Shown: positions 44,230 through 62,947, counted from the stretch's first letter. The stretch: 64,000 bases of DNA from Acidobacteriota bacterium (GCA_031271905.1 JAISUT010000054.1:80192-144191), one strand, 5' to 3'. Program-made: numbers and translations. The notes: generated by a model not told the origin, from the sequence alone.

Positions 44230-44658
44230 CTAGATCGCGAGCGGCTCCGGCCGTTGCGCCTGATGCGGATGCTCGGCGCCGGCGTACACCTTCAACTTCT
44301 TGCGCATCGCCCGCCCCAGCTTCGTCTTGGGAAGCATGCCGGTGACCGCCTCTTGGATGAGCTTGCCGGGGTTTTTCGCCAAGAGATCCGCCGCCGTCGT
44401 CTCCTTCAACCCGCCCGGGAACCCGGTGTGGTAGCGGTACATCTTGTCGCTCAACTTCTTGCCCGTCAGCTTGACCTTCTCGGCGTTGATGACGACCACA
44501 TGGTCGCCAGTGTCCAGGAACGGGGTGTACACCGGCTTGTCCTTGCCGGTCAGAAGCGTCGCGACCTTGGTGGCGAGGCGTCCGAGGACTTGTCCTTCGG
44601 CGTCGATGACATGCCAGCGCTTCTGCATATCCTTCTCTTTGGGGATGAAACTCTTCAT
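44230..44658 (-). CDS. rplM: 50S ribosomal protein L13
   Basis: 142 residues. [38 protein letters not shown], the [10 protein letters not shown] loop and [12 protein letters not shown] identify it. GGGAGCGTGCA precedes the ATG. First gene of the rplM-rpsI unit, with a good promoter about 45 bases upstream. Confidence 0.97.
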   Translation of the reverse strand: MKSFIPKEKDMQKRWHVIDAEGQVLGRLATKVATLLTGKDKPVYTPFLDTGDHVVVINAEKVKLTGKKLSDKMYRYHTGFPGGLKETTAADLLAKNPGKLIQEAVTGMLPKTKLGRAMRKKLKVYAGAEHPHQAQRPEPLAI

Positions 44659-45176
44659 TGCACGCTCCCTTTGTTAACTTCCAGACAAAATAGTCTTTTA
44701 GGTTATTCCAGCCGCGCCTGTGCGTCAAGGGGGTACTTGCCTGATTTTGCAAATCCCCGCCGGAAAAATCAAAAAAACCTGCGTCCGTCCCCGCCCCCTC
44801 CCTCGCCCGCCGCGCAGGAGCCGGGGAGGAAAGACCGATCTGGAAATTTGAAATAAAGCCCCGCCGCCGACTTGCCGATGAGAAACCGGGTCGTTCACGC
44901 ACTTTCCGTGAAATATTCCCGGCACTCGCGAAACTATATACACGGTGCCCCACACGGAATCGCAACGGCGACCCCCAAGGGAAAAACGTAATCGGATAAA
45001 AAATTGCAGAAAAAATGCAATGAATTCCGAATCCATTACGATAAGGAATGCAGGAAGCCCTTCGTAGACGGGGTGCTTCCTGTGGCAAGGCAGTGATGCA
45101 GTTGGGTTTGGGAGGTTTTCCGGCACCACCGGGACGCCTTTCGGGTAAAAAAACAGGAAACCTCGGCGCAAAACCT
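44659..45176. other. divergent intergenic region between rplM and pilM
   Basis: 518 bases. The left end holds the rplM promoter. The rest includes AT-rich stretches near 44920-45050 (AACTATATACAC, TTGCAGAAAAAATGCAATG) that may include the pil promoter. I could not fix a -35/-10 pair for it. No credible gene. Confidence 0.5.
44700..44728 (-). promoter_or_regulatory. promoter of rplM-rpsI
   Basis: On the minus strand TTGACG (-35, 44723-44728) and TAACCT (-10, 44700-44705) are 17 bases apart, close to the sigma-70 consensus. The predicted start gives a leader of about 35 bases before the rplM ATG. Confidence 0.65.
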
Positions 45177-46238
45177 ATGTTTAATATCCTAAGTCAGAAG
45201 AAACAGTCCGTGGGTCTGGACATCGGATCCAGCTCGCTGAAGGCCGTGGAGCTTCGTTCGACCCGCAAGGGATGCTTCGAGCTCGTCGGCATGGGATTCG
45301 AAGAACTGTCGCCCGACTACATCGTGGACGGCGCCATTCTCGACAAGAACTCGGTCGCGGATGCGATCAATCGCATTTTCGCGCATGAGCACATCAAGAA
45401 CAACCGCGTCGCCACCTCCATCTCGGGGCATTCGGTCATCGTGAAGAAGATCTCCGTCGTAGCCCAGCAAGAGGCGGACTTGGCGGAGGCCATTCACTGG
45501 GAGGCTGAACAGTACATCCCCTTCGACATCGCCGACGTGAACATCGATTACCAGATACTCGGCGAAGACGACATCGACGGGAAGTGGAACGTCCTGCTCG
45601 TGGCGGTGAAAAAGGAGAAGATCCAAGACTACACCCAGGTGCTCACCCTCGCCGGCAAGGTGCCCGCGCTGGTGGACGTGGACGCATTCGCCCTGCAGAA
45701 CGCCTACGAGTTCAACTACGAGCCGGCGGGCAACACCACGGCGGCGTTGCTGGACATCGGCTCCACCACCATGACGATCAACATCGTCTCCGGGACGGAG
45801 TTCCTCTTCACGCGCGACGTCAGCGTGGGCGGACACAACTACACGGAGTTCTTGCAGAAGGAGTTCAACCTCAACTACGACACGGCGCAGCATCTGAAAC
45901 ACGGCGAGAAGGTCGGCACCATCTCCGACGACGACGCCGCCCATGTGATCGACTCCGTCACGGAAATCATCTGCATGGAGATACAGAAGACTTTCGATTT
46001 CTTCAAACATAACTCCACGGTGGAGAACATTGACCGGATGCTGGTCAGCGGCGGCGCGGCGCACACGCCGGGACTGATCGACGCGCTCGGGAGGAAGTTC
46101 GAGATCCCGGTCGAAATATTCAACAGCTTCAGGAAGATAACCGCCGACCCCAGGCAATTCTCCACGCCCATGCTTGAAGACCAGGCACCGGACATGGCTA
46201 TCGCGGTAGGGTTGGCGCTCCGAAGCGCCGAGGCATAG
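45177..46238 (+). CDS. pilM: type IV pilus assembly protein PilM (actin-like ATPase)
   Basis: 353 residues from ATG 45177. ASKHA fold: VGLDIGSSSLKAVEL phosphate-1 loop, TTAALLDIGSTTMTINIV phosphate-2, and MLVSGGAAHTPGLIDAL adenosine loop. Cytoplasmic; binds the N-terminal tail of PilN and links the alignment complex to the motor. The frame is open to 45048, but the family start MFNILSQKKQSVGLDIG is clear. The ribosome site is weak. First gene of pilMNOPQ. Confidence 0.95.
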   Translation: MFNILSQKKQSVGLDIGSSSLKAVELRSTRKGCFELVGMGFEELSPDYIVDGAILDKNSVADAINRIFAHEHIKNNRVATSISGHSVIVKKISVVAQQEADLAEAIHWEAEQYIPFDIADVNIDYQILGEDDIDGKWNVLLVAVKKEKIQDYTQVLTLAGKVPALVDVDAFALQNAYEFNYEPAGNTTAALLDIGSTTMTINIVSGTEFLFTRDVSVGGHNYTEFLQKEFNLNYDTAQHLKHGEKVGTISDDDAAHVIDSVTEIICMEIQKTFDFFKHNSTVENIDRMLVSGGAAHTPGLIDALGRKFEIPVEIFNSFRKITADPRQFSTPMLEDQAPDMAIAVGLALRSAEA

Positions 46239-46247
46239 GAACCGACT

Positions 46248-46826
46248 ATGATCAAAGTCAATCTTTTAAAAGACACCACGCATAAGAAGTCCAGCGGCTC
46301 GATGCCCAAGTTAGGGGCGGCGACCGGGGGCGGCAGCCTCCTGTGGATAGGGGTGGTCGTCGCCCTGCTGGTCGCAGCCGCCTTGGGCTTCATGTGGTTT
46401 GACAACGACAAGAAGATCAAGGAAGGGCAGCAGAAACAGACGGAACTCAAGCAAGAGGAGCAACGCCTGCAGGCGTTGCGCCAGGAGCTGGTGAAGTTCG
46501 AGGAGCTGAAGGCCCAGCGGCAAAGCCGCATAGACGTCATCGAGAGGCTGAAGGAATCCCAGAAGGGGCCGGTGAGCCTGTTGAACGCCATCATCCACGC
46601 CGTCCCCTCCAAAGGCAACCTCTGGCTCACGTTGTTGGAGCAGAAAGACAACGGCATCAAGGTGTTGGGGGAGACCCGGACACCGGACGTGTTGCCCGAC
46701 CTCATGAACAACCTCACGGGGAGCGGCCTTTTCGCCAGCGTCGATGTCGAGGTGATCGAACGGAACGAAAACACTTCCAAATTCTCGATAATTTGCGCCA
46801 GCAAGCAGTCATCTTCAGTGGAGTAG
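46248..46826 (+). CDS. pilN: type IV pilus assembly protein PilN
   Basis: 192 residues. A short cytoplasmic start MIKVNLLKDT (the PilM-binding motif), one transmembrane helix (about 25-45, SLLWIGVVVALLVAAALGF), a periplasmic coiled coil and a ferredoxin-like C-terminal domain. Pairs with PilO. Nine bases after pilM. Confidence 0.93.
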   Translation: MIKVNLLKDTTHKKSSGSMPKLGAATGGGSLLWIGVVVALLVAAALGFMWFDNDKKIKEGQQKQTELKQEEQRLQALRQELVKFEELKAQRQSRIDVIERLKESQKGPVSLLNAIIHAVPSKGNLWLTLLEQKDNGIKVLGETRTPDVLPDLMNNLTGSGLFASVDVEVIERNENTSKFSIICASKQSSSVE

Positions 46827-46830
46827 AGGC

Positions 46831-47442
46831 ATGTCTATCGAAATCAACAAAGGCAGTTTCGACAATTTGTCCCCCATGGCCAAGCTCGGCGTGCTCGTGG
46901 CAGCGATTGTCGTTGCGGCAGGCTTGTTCTTCTATCTTGTGCTCAAGCCCAAGATGGATCGGCTCGACACGCTGAACGCCGAAAACGCCAAGCTGCAACG
47001 CGAGGTGCAGGAAGGCACGGCCGTCGAGATCCGCTACAACGAGTTCCAACAGGAACTGTCGGACATGGAGGCGCGGCTAGTCGTCTTGCAGACCATCCTG
47101 CCCACGGAGAAGGAGGCTTCCAACTTCTTGCGCAGCATCCAGAAAATGGCGGCCGACAGCAGCCTTAAAATCAACCTTTTCAAGCCCCGTGCGCTGGTCC
47201 CGCACGACTTTTACTCTGATTGGCCCGTGGAGATCAAACTGGAAGGCAATTATCACGGCCTCGGCCGGTTCTTTGAAAAGATCAGCCGGACGCCGCGCAT
47301 CATCGACGTGCCGACGCTCAGCATCGAACATATCGAAGACCAGACGAACACCAGCCGCACGATCATCGCCACCGGGATAGCGACCACCTACGTCCAGGGC
47401 GTCGATCAGGTGCAAACAGAAACGAAGGAGGGAGAGCGGTGA
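46831..47442 (+). CDS. pilO: type IV pilus assembly protein PilO
   Basis: 203 residues. One N-terminal transmembrane helix (about 14-33), then a periplasmic coiled coil (LDTLNAENAKLQREVQEG) and a C-terminal ferredoxin-like domain, the same architecture as PilN. It is tightly spaced: four bases after pilN, and its stop overlaps the pilP start. Confidence 0.93.
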   Translation: MSIEINKGSFDNLSPMAKLGVLVAAIVVAAGLFFYLVLKPKMDRLDTLNAENAKLQREVQEGTAVEIRYNEFQQELSDMEARLVVLQTILPTEKEASNFLRSIQKMAADSSLKINLFKPRALVPHDFYSDWPVEIKLEGNYHGLGRFFEKISRTPRIIDVPTLSIEHIEDQTNTSRTIIATGIATTYVQGVDQVQTETKEGER

Positions 47443-47993
47443 TTCCTAAAGGCTCCTCTAATAGCACAACCGATATCATAGAAGAACGCCCGACCCAGCG
47501 GCGGCTCCCAGGCGCCGTATCCCGGAGGACGGCGCTCGGCATCCTCTTGCCGCTCCTGCCCGCCATTCCGATGGCGGCGCAGGAAGTTGACGCAAGCAGG
47601 ATCGGCGAGCAGGCGATTCCGTCCGCCACCGTCGTCAGCTATTCGTCCGGCAACCGGCCCGACCCCTTCTACCATCTTTCCGACGAGACGCGCGAAAAGA
47701 TGCGGAAGCAGAACGCGGATGTCGAGATCACCCGCGGGACCCCGCCGCCGGGCATAGCGGGCACATTGGTCGGCAACGCGGCGCTGGAAGGCATCGCGAT
47801 TCGCGAAGACAGGCGGACTGCGATCGTTCGAGGCGCCGACAAACGCGCTTATTTCCTTCATGAAGGGGATCGGCTCTTTGACGGGTACCTACAAACCATC
47901 AAGGAAGATTCCGTTGTTTTGATCCGTGAAACAAAAATGCAGTCCGGGAAGATCTTGACCCAGGATGTCATTAAGAGACTCAGGAAACCATAG
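47439..47993 (+). CDS. pilP: type IV pilus assembly protein PilP
   Basis: 184 residues from a GTG at 47439 that overlaps the pilO stop codon. The N-terminus has a basic segment and a hydrophobic stretch (RRTALGILLPLLPAIPMAA) like a signal peptide. I see no lipobox Cys, unlike classical lipoprotein PilP. The C-terminal ~90 residues form the beta-sandwich HR domain (LEGIAIREDRRTAIVRGADK) that contacts the secretin. It couples PilNO to PilQ. Confidence 0.88.
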   Translation: MIPKGSSNSTTDIIEERPTQRRLPGAVSRRTALGILLPLLPAIPMAAQEVDASRIGEQAIPSATVVSYSSGNRPDPFYHLSDETREKMRKQNADVEITRGTPPPGIAGTLVGNAALEGIAIREDRRTAIVRGADKRAYFLHEGDRLFDGYLQTIKEDSVVLIRETKMQSGKILTQDVIKRLRKP

Positions 47994-47994
47994 G

Positions 47995-50148
47995 ATGACC
48001 GGTATGAAAATTCGACTTGCCCCCAACAGTAATTTCGCATCGCTCAAAATGAAGGGTGCTGCTTACGGAATCCTCCTCATGCTGACGCTGCTCGTACCGC
48101 AGTTCGCCAACACGCAGGACAGGCCGCGCAACGCCCGCCCGACGCAGATCGCCGACACCGGCAAAGCCTCTGCGGCAAAACCGGCCGTAGGGACGGAACT
48201 GCCTGCGGTTCCCGGGAAGGCGTCGCCATCATCCACCGCCCCGGCGTCGCTCACCGACGTGCAGGTGTCTTCGGAAGGCGGACTGACGACGGTGACCATC
48301 GTCTCGAACCAGCCGGTCACGCCCCAGAAGTTCCAACTGAACAACCCGAGGCGGCTCGTACTGGACTTCCCCAACAGCAAGAACGAGATCTCGGCGGCAT
48401 CGTTCCCGGTCGGGGACGCCTCGGTCAAGCAACTGCGCGTGCGCCAGTTCCAGACGGAGCCGTCGCCGATCGTGCGCATGGTGTTCGACCTGCAGGACGG
48501 CTCCCAGGCGCCGGACGTCGCCATCGGCACCAACCAAGTCAAGGTCTCCTTCAACAACGGCCAAGCGGCGGCACCCGTCAGAACGGCGGCGATGACGACG
48601 GGGGCGCCCCTCATCCCCGCTGTCGCCAAGGGCTCCGACCGGATGGAAAGCGCAGACGCGGCAGTGGCGCTTCCGGGCATCGCCCCCGCACAGACGTTCT
48701 TCCCCGTTGCGGATTCGGCAGCGCCCGCAGCGCCCGCAGCGCCGATTGCGCCAGCCACGAAGGTGGACGCCGCCCCGTCCAAACCGGCGCAGGAAAAGCC
48801 GGCGTTGATCGCCGCCTTGGCGGCGGCCACGTCCCCCGTGACGAGGTCGACGCCGGCCGCCGCGAGCCGCTTCACCGGACAGCCGCTGACGCTCGACCTG
48901 GTGAAGGTGCCGCTGGTGGACTTCTTCCGGCTCATGGCGGATGAAGGCGGCGTCAACATCGTGCTGGATCCGGCGGTGAAGGGCGAAGTCACCATCAAGG
49001 TCGTCAAAATGCCTTGGGACCAGATCTTCGAGGCGGTCATGGCCAACAACGGCTTGGACAAGCAGGTGGACGGGGCGATGATCCGCGTGGCCAGCAAAGC
49101 CACGCTCCAGGACGAAGCCAAGCAGAAGGAGGCGCTCCAGAAGGCCACCATGCTGGCGGCGGAGCTGGAGACCCGCATCAAGCGGCTGAACTACGCCAAG
49201 GCCAAAGACCTGAAAGACAGCGTCAAGGATCAGAAGTCGCCGCGCGGCACGATCGTCGTCGATGAACGGACGAACTCCCTGATCCTGACCGACGTCGCCA
49301 GCTACATCGACAAGCAGATCAAGCTCATCGAGGCGCTGGACATCCCCCAGGCCCAGGTCGAGATCGAGGCGCGCATCGTGGAGGCCACCCGCAACTTCTC
49401 GCGCGACATCGGCGTCCAGTTCGGCTTCGTGCAGGGCAACGGCGAGCGCGTGAGCGTGGGCGGCCCCGCCGCCTCGTCCTTCGCCAAAAACGGCGGCGTG
49501 GGCACCCGCCCCGGCGAGAAACCTGTCATTTCGGACTCCTTGGTCGGCACGGGCAGCGACGGGGAGAACAACAACCTGAACGTCAACCTCCCCGCCAAGA
49601 CGGCTTTCGGCGGCATCGGGATCTCGGTGGGCAACATCTTCGACACCTTCCTGCTCGACGCGGCCATCACCGCAGGCGAGTCGAAGGGCTGGGCGAAGCT
49701 CATCTCGCAGCCGAAGGTCACCACCCAGAACAACAAGGAGGCTGTGATCACGAACGGCCTGCGCTTCCCGGTGGCGATCAACCAGGACAACACCGTGACC
49801 ATCCAGTTCTTCGACGCGGCCTTGACGCTGACGGCCACGCCGCAGATCACCTACGAGGGGAACATCGTGCTGGATCTGAAGGTGCAGAACAACAGCGCCG
49901 ATTTCGGCTACAGCTCCCTCACCGGCGCCCCCAGCATCCGCACCAGCGAGTCCACGACGACCGTCCTGGTGAGCGACGGCGGGACCACGGTCATCGGCGG
50001 GATCCTCCAGGACAACGACGGCACCAGCGAAGACAAGGTGCCTGGACTCGGCTCCCTGCCGGTGCTCGGGCACCTCTTCAAGAGCACCTCCACCACGCGC
50101 GAGAGCACCGAGGTCTTGTTCTTCGTGACGCCGCGCGTCATCAAATAG
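47995..50148 (+). CDS. pilQ: type IV pilus secretin PilQ
   Basis: 717 residues from ATG 47995, one base after the pilP stop. A signal-peptide-like helix (about 23-40) is followed by an AMIN domain (about 85-185, TVTIVSNQPVTPQKFQL...RRLVLDFPNS) for peptidoglycan binding. An Ala/Pro linker, an STN/secretin N0 domain (LDLVKVPLVDFFRLMADEGG), an N1 domain and the secretin pore (about 470-717) follow, ending with VLFFVTPRVIK. It forms the outer-membrane channel for pili. Confidence 0.95.
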   Translation: MTGMKIRLAPNSNFASLKMKGAAYGILLMLTLLVPQFANTQDRPRNARPTQIADTGKASAAKPAVGTELPAVPGKASPSSTAPASLTDVQVSSEGGLTTVTIVSNQPVTPQKFQLNNPRRLVLDFPNSKNEISAASFPVGDASVKQLRVRQFQTEPSPIVRMVFDLQDGSQAPDVAIGTNQVKVSFNNGQAAAPVRTAAMTTGAPLIPAVAKGSDRMESADAAVALPGIAPAQTFFPVADSAAPAAPAAPIAPATKVDAAPSKPAQEKPALIAALAAATSPVTRSTPAAASRFTGQPLTLDLVKVPLVDFFRLMADEGGVNIVLDPAVKGEVTIKVVKMPWDQIFEAVMANNGLDKQVDGAMIRVASKATLQDEAKQKEALQKATMLAAELETRIKRLNYAKAKDLKDSVKDQKSPRGTIVVDERTNSLILTDVASYIDKQIKLIEALDIPQAQVEIEARIVEATRNFSRDIGVQFGFVQGNGERVSVGGPAASSFAKNGGVGTRPGEKPVISDSLVGTGSDGENNNLNVNLPAKTAFGGIGISVGNIFDTFLLDAAITAGESKGWAKLISQPKVTTQNNKEAVITNGLRFPVAINQDNTVTIQFFDAALTLTATPQITYEGNIVLDLKVQNNSADFGYSSLTGAPSIRTSESTTTVLVSDGGTTVIGGILQDNDGTSEDKVPGLGSLPVLGHLFKSTSTTRESTEVLFFVTPRVIK

Positions 50149-50176
50149 CCTCCTCTCGGCCAGAGGCGAAGCCTGT

Positions 50177-50217
50177 CGCCCCGGAGTCCCCCGCAAGGGG
50201 ATTCCGGGGCTTTTCAT
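50177..50217 (+). terminator. Rho-independent terminator after pilQ
   Basis: GCCCCGGAGTCCCC and GGGGATTCCGGGGC form a long stem with a 5-base loop, followed by TTTTC. It lies about 30 bases after the pilQ stop. Confidence 0.85.
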
Positions 50218-50246
50218 TTCACCCGCCCCATCAGGTTCCCATCGAT

Positions 50247-50283
50247 AAAAAAGGGGCGGTCGCATAGCGACCGCCCCTTTTTT
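50247..50283. terminator. bidirectional terminator between pilQ and rpoC
   Basis: A perfect inverted repeat: AAAAAAGGGGCGGTCGC pairs with GCGACCGCCCCTTTTTT around a 3-4-base loop. The A- and T-runs on both sides make it work in either direction, ending both the pil and the rpoBC transcripts. Confidence 0.92.
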
Positions 50284-50344
50284 GATGGCATGGATGAAGA
50301 TGCGAAAGGCGCGGTTGCCGCGCGCCCTCCGCGACCGCCACAGC

Positions 50345-54658
<4,314 letters not shown>

Positions 54659-54814
54659 TCCAATCTTATATTCCTATTCCGCTCGTCTATGCCTGCAACC
54701 CGCCGTTCGTCGCACTGGCGTGACAATAAACCGGGGGAAAATCCAACCACGGGCGGGCGCGGTCGGGATGGGCGTTTCCTATCCCCGTCCGCGCCCGCCC
54801 GCGGCGCCCCTGCG

Positions 54815-59155
<4,341 letters not shown>

Positions 59156-59637
59156 TGAGAAGATACCTCGAAAAGCTCAGTTAGGTTTTGACGCGCCATC
59201 GATATCGAATAGATAGGGTGGAGAACTCTTTACGGGCGTTACAGGGCAAAAAGGCGGAAGACACACCACTGCCTTTCCCTTCCCGAGAGCGTATGGCATG
59301 GACATTTTCATCCCCGTATCTGAAGGTCTGTGCACTGTGACCTCAAAATGGGGTTAATCCGCATCGGCGTCCTTGCGGCAAGGCAGGCGGAATAAAAGAC
59401 CGCCACGCCAGGGAGACGTGAAACGACAGCCGGCACCCGCCTGTCCGCCAAGGGGCGCGGCTATGCGACTCCCTTTCCGGCGGTCACGACACGACCGCCA
59501 AGCCGTCCTCGCACAAGTCGAACCAGTGTTGCACCTGGTTCGCCGGCGCGACCGGACCCACGACCGAAAAACAATCATGCGTGCGGCAAGCGCATAAACC
59601 TGCCGCACGCATGGACACGCAAACCCGTCGAACCGTG
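59156..59637. other. rplL-rpoB intergenic leader with hairpins
   Basis: 482 bases without a gene, unusually long. Besides the attenuator described separately it has GGCGGTC...GACCGCC (about 59478-59498) and GAACCAG...CTGGTTC (about 59520-59541). In other bacteria this gap holds an attenuator and an RNase III processing site between ribosomal protein and polymerase genes. I see no other feature. Confidence 0.6.
59564..59612 (-). terminator. attenuator-type hairpin between rplL and rpoB
   Basis: On the minus strand ATGCGTGCGGCA pairs perfectly over 12 bases with TGCCGCACGCAT around a 12-base loop. GATTGTTTTTCG follows. It lies about 25 bases after the rplL stop and would partly terminate transcription before rpoB. 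Confidence 0.75.
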
Positions 59638-60027
59638 CTACTTGATCTCCACGGTCGCGCCGGCTTCCGCGAACTTCTTCTTGATGGACTCGGCCTCGTC
59701 TTTCGGCACCCCTTCCTTGATCGGCTTGGGCGCGGCTTCCACCAAGTCTTTGGCTTCCTTCAGCCCCAGGCTGGTGACTTCGCGCACGACTTTGATCACG
59801 TTGATCTTCTTGTCGCCGACCGCAGTCAGGATGACGTCGAACTCCGTCTTCTCCTCGGCCGCAGCAGCCGCTTCACCGCCGCCCGCCGCGACGCCGACCG
59901 CCGCCACCGGCATGGCCGCCGCCGCAGTGATGCCATACTTCTCTTCCAAGCCCTTGACCAGGTCGGAAATCTCCAGCATCGTGGCCTGATCGATCCACTC
60001 CATCACTTCATTCTTCGTAATCGCCAT
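59638..60027 (-). CDS. rplL: 50S ribosomal protein L7/L12
   Basis: 129 residues from ATG 60027 (an adjacent ATG at 60030 is closer to AGGAG). N-terminal dimerisation helices, an Ala/Gly hinge ([19 protein letters not shown]) and the C-terminal domain with [20 protein letters not shown] and [20 protein letters not shown]. It recruits translation GTPases and binds L10. Confidence 0.97.
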   Translation of the reverse strand: MAITKNEVMEWIDQATMLEISDLVKGLEEKYGITAAAAMPVAAVGVAAGGGEAAAAAEEKTEFDVILTAVGDKKINVIKVVREVTSLGLKEAKDLVEAAPKPIKEGVPKDEAESIKKKFAEAGATVEIK

Positions 60028-60077
60028 CATATACTCCTGTTATTGGTAGAGATGAATTGCCGAATTCGTCTGGACCC

Positions 60078-60596
60078 CTACTCGGGCGCGTCCTTGGGCA
60101 CCTGCTTCAAAACCAAGCCCAAATCCCGCAAGGGAGCTTTCAGAACCGTAGCAAGCTGTTGCAAAGGCGCCTTGAGGAGGAATACCAACTTACTCAACAT
60201 CACCTCTCTGGAAGGCATGGCGGCGAGCGCCTGAATCTCGCTCGTGGAAACCACCTTGCCCTCGACCAACGCCGCCTTAAACACAAATTTGGGATTGCTC
60301 TTGCCGATCTCCGTCAAGAGCTTGGCCAATCCCACCACGTCCTTGGGATGGTACGCCACCGCAGTCGGCCCTTGGAAGAAGGAGTCTAGTTGCTCCAGAG
60401 TCGTCTCTTTCGCAGCCCGCTTCGCCAAGGTGTTTTTCAAGACCACGTAGCTTCCGTCGATCCCACGGATTTTCCGGCGGATCTCGGTGATATCGACAAC
60501 CTTCACCCCCTCGTAGTTGATCAGGAATGCGCTGTTGATAGCCCGGAACTCCGCGTTCAGAGAATCCACTGTCTGCTGTTTTTCTTCTTTGTTCAT
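60078..60596 (-). CDS. rplJ: 50S ribosomal protein L10
   Basis: 172 residues. VVDITEIRRKIRGIDGSYVV and VLKNTLAKRA mark the RNA-binding domain. The C-terminal helix that carries L7/L12 dimers is present. The gap to rplL is about 50 bases. The upstream gap of 90 bases could hold the L10 autoregulatory leader but I could not recognise it. Confidence 0.96.
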   Translation of the reverse strand: MNKEEKQQTVDSLNAEFRAINSAFLINYEGVKVVDITEIRRKIRGIDGSYVVLKNTLAKRAAKETTLEQLDSFFQGPTAVAYHPKDVVGLAKLLTEIGKSNPKFVFKAALVEGKVVSTSEIQALAAMPSREVMLSKLVFLLKAPLQQLATVLKAPLRDLGLVLKQVPKDAPE

Positions 60597-60686
60597 GAGA
60601 GAAAACCTTATCTACGCTCCCGTCGGGCTTTCGTAGGCCGCAGGGCGTCGTCGCACCCCGCTTCGCCGTCCCGGCGTCCGTCGTTG

Positions 60687-61388
60687 TTAAGCCTGTGCCG
60701 CAACCGAAGTTTCATCCACCCAGATTCCCGGCCCCATAGTGGAGGAAATCGAGATGCTCTTCACATATTTTCCCTTGCTGCTCGCAGGTTTGGCGCGGAG
60801 CACCGCGTCAATCAGCGCCCTGGCGTTCTCAAGCAGGCTTTTTTCCTCGAACTTGACCTTCCCGCAGGGGGCGTGGATGATCCCGGTCTTATCGACGCGG
60901 AACTCCACCTTGCCCGCCTTGATCTCCTTGACCGCCTTGCCGACGTCGAAGGTCACCGTGCCCGTCTTGGGGTTGGGCATCAGTCCGCGAGGTCCCAAGA
61001 CCTTCCCCAGCTTCCCGACGCTGCGCATCAGATCGGGGGTCGCCACCACGGCGTCGAAGTCCATCCAGCCGCCTGCGATCTTCTCCACGATCTCTTCGCC
61101 GCCGACCTCGTCGGCGCCTGCGTCGCGCGCTTCCTTCACCTTTTCGCCAGATGCGATCACCACCACGCGCTTGCTCTTGCCCAGACCGTTCGGCAACACG
61201 ACTGTGCCGCGAACCATCTGGTCGGCGTGCTTGGGATCGACCCCGAGCTTCATCGAGATTTCGACGGTCTCGTCGAATTTGGCGAAGGCGATCTTTTGCA
61301 CCAAGGGAACCGCTTCATCCAACCGGTACAGCTTGGCGGCGTCGCGCGCCGCAGCGGCCTTGGCGTAATTCTTTCCCGCCTTAGACAT
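60687..61388 (-). CDS. rplA: 50S ribosomal protein L1
   Basis: 233 residues. [40 protein letters not shown] and the signature [20 protein letters not shown] are intact, with [12 protein letters not shown] at the end. It forms the L1 stalk and usually represses its own operon. A 230-base gap containing a decayed R2 repeat separates it from rplK. Confidence 0.97.
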   Translation of the reverse strand: MSKAGKNYAKAAAARDAAKLYRLDEAVPLVQKIAFAKFDETVEISMKLGVDPKHADQMVRGTVVLPNGLGKSKRVVVIASGEKVKEARDAGADEVGGEEIVEKIAGGWMDFDAVVATPDLMRSVGKLGKVLGPRGLMPNPKTGTVTFDVGKAVKEIKAGKVEFRVDKTGIIHAPCGKVKFEEKSLLENARALIDAVLRAKPASSKGKYVKSISISSTMGPGIWVDETSVAAQA

Positions 61389-61493
61389 TGTTTTTCACCT
61401 CAAATATGTTTGCATTGTCCACGATCGGCGACATCCTTTCACGCTCCCGGTATTTGCGCGCTACCTGGCGTCGCCGCCGCAGGGTACATCTAA

Positions 61494-61606
61494 AAGGAAC
61501 CTCTAAAACGCCCGGCTGCTTGCGCCGCGCCCGGAACGGCCGTCCGCATCGGCGAACCCCGTTTCCCGGCCTCCGCCGGCGGGCGCTTCCGAGACGCCCG
61601 TTTTAC
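61494..61606 (-). repeat. decayed R2 repeat, copy d
   Basis: It begins GGAACCTCTAAAACGCCCGG and ends CGAGACGCCCGTTTTAC, matching the ends of R2 with a diverged interior (GGCGAACCCC, GCGCC kept). It lies between rplK and rplA. Confidence 0.5.
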
Positions 61607-61617
61607 CGCTCACCGCA

Positions 61618-62043
61618 TCACGCTTCCACTTCGACGCCCATGCTGCGGGCAGTCCCCATGACGATGCGGACGGCCGCGTCCAAATCCGAGGCGTTCAGGT
61701 CGGGCATCTTGAGCTGCGCGATCTCCTTCACGTCCTTCATCGACACCTTGGCGACCTTGTTCTTGTTCGGCTCGCCCGAACCTTTGGCGATGCCCGCCGC
61801 CTTCTTCAACAGGATGGCGGCCGGAGGGGTCTTGGTCACGAAGGAGTAGGAGCGATCGCTGTACACGGTCACCACCACCGGAATGATCAACCCGTCCTGC
61901 TTGGCGGTCTTGGCGTTGAACGCCTTGCAGAAGTCCATGATGTTCAGGCCGTGCGGCCCCAAGGCCGAACCGACCGGGGGTGCCGGGGTGGCCTTGCCCG
62001 CAGCCACCTGCAGTTTGATATTCGCCACAATCTTCTTTGCCAT
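61618..62043 (-). CDS. rplK: 50S ribosomal protein L11
   Basis: 141 residues. [20 protein letters not shown], then [15 protein letters not shown] and [18 protein letters not shown], identify it. Binds the GTPase-associated centre of 23S rRNA. Between nusG and rplA as usual. Confidence 0.97.
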   Translation of the reverse strand: MAKKIVANIKLQVAAGKATPAPPVGSALGPHGLNIMDFCKAFNAKTAKQDGLIIPVVVTVYSDRSYSFVTKTPPAAILLKKAAGIAKGSGEPNKNKVAKVSMKDVKEIAQLKMPDLNASDLDAAVRIVMGTARSMGVEVEA

Positions 62044-62188
62044 CGAACAACTCCCACTGGCGACCTTGACGAGGCCGCCTTATCCTGTAACACCCGGGCG
62101 TCTGCAAAAGCCCGGACAACCGCGTCAACGCCTTGTCGGCGGATCTCCCAGACGCGCCCACCCGAGGCGGGCCCGCGCGCCCCCCGCC

Positions 62189-62731
62189 TTAAACTTTTTC
62201 CACCTGTTCGGTTTCCAACTCCACCGGAGTCGCGCGCCCCAAGATCGTGAGCATGACCTTCAACGTGTTCCGTTCGGGGTTCACATCCTCGACGTCCCCT
62301 TCGAAATCCTTGAACGGCCCGTCGATGATCTTGATCTTCTCGCCGCGGTCGAAGGTGAACTTGGGCTTCGGCTGCTCCGCCGTCACCGCCGCCCGGTTGA
62401 CCACCTCGTCGATCTCCTGCGCGGTCAGCGGCGTCGGCTTCTTCCCCGTGCTGATGAAGCCGGTGACCTTGGGGGTGTCGCGCACGATGTGCCACGCCTG
62501 ATCCGTCATCGTCATCTCGATGAGGATGTAGCCCGGGAAGGTGAGTTTCTTCGCGACCACCTTCTTCCCGTTCTTTATCGCGGCGACATCCTCCTGGGGG
62601 ATCAATATCTGCCCGATGCAATCACCCAAGTCATGCGCCTGAATGCGGGTCATGAGGCTGTCCGCGACCTTGCGCTCGTATCCGGAGTAGGTGTGAATGA
62701 TGTACCACTTCTTCGTACTATCTTCCATCAT
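62189..62731 (-). CDS. nusG: transcription termination/antitermination factor NusG
   Basis: 180 residues. NGN domain [18 protein letters not shown] and [10 protein letters not shown], and a C-terminal KOW domain ([20 protein letters not shown]). Binds RNA polymerase clamp, and Rho or S10. Follows secE with a gap of about 215 bases that contains a shortened R2 repeat. Confidence 0.97.
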   Translation of the reverse strand: MMEDSTKKWYIIHTYSGYERKVADSLMTRIQAHDLGDCIGQILIPQEDVAAIKNGKKVVAKKLTFPGYILIEMTMTDQAWHIVRDTPKVTGFISTGKKPTPLTAQEIDEVVNRAAVTAEQPKPKFTFDRGEKIKIIDGPFKDFEGDVEDVNPERNTLKVMLTILGRATPVELETEQVEKV

Positions 62732-62805
62732 ACTTCCTTAGCTTCCGCCCCCGCCCCGCACCGCTCTGGCGTCACGGATGTCACGACCGTGCACAAAACA
62801 CTCTA

Positions 62806-62868
62806 GGGAAACCTCAAAACCCCCGGATACCGCATTGCGCCTTGTCTGCGAGGTTTTTCAGAGGCCCC
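62806..62868 (-). repeat. internally deleted R2 repeat, copy c
   Basis: GGGAAACCTCAAAACCCCCG at the left and TTTTTCAGAGGCCCC at the right are the R2 ends, but the interior is reduced to about 30 bases (GCATTGCGCCTTGTCTGCGAG). It sits in the secE-nusG gap. Confidence 0.7.
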
Positions 62869-62947
62869 ATCCAGGAGCCCTGCAAAACCGGATGCCGCAC
62901 CACGCCTTCGCCACGCAGACAAGGCTTTGGGCGGGCGGCTCCCCCCT

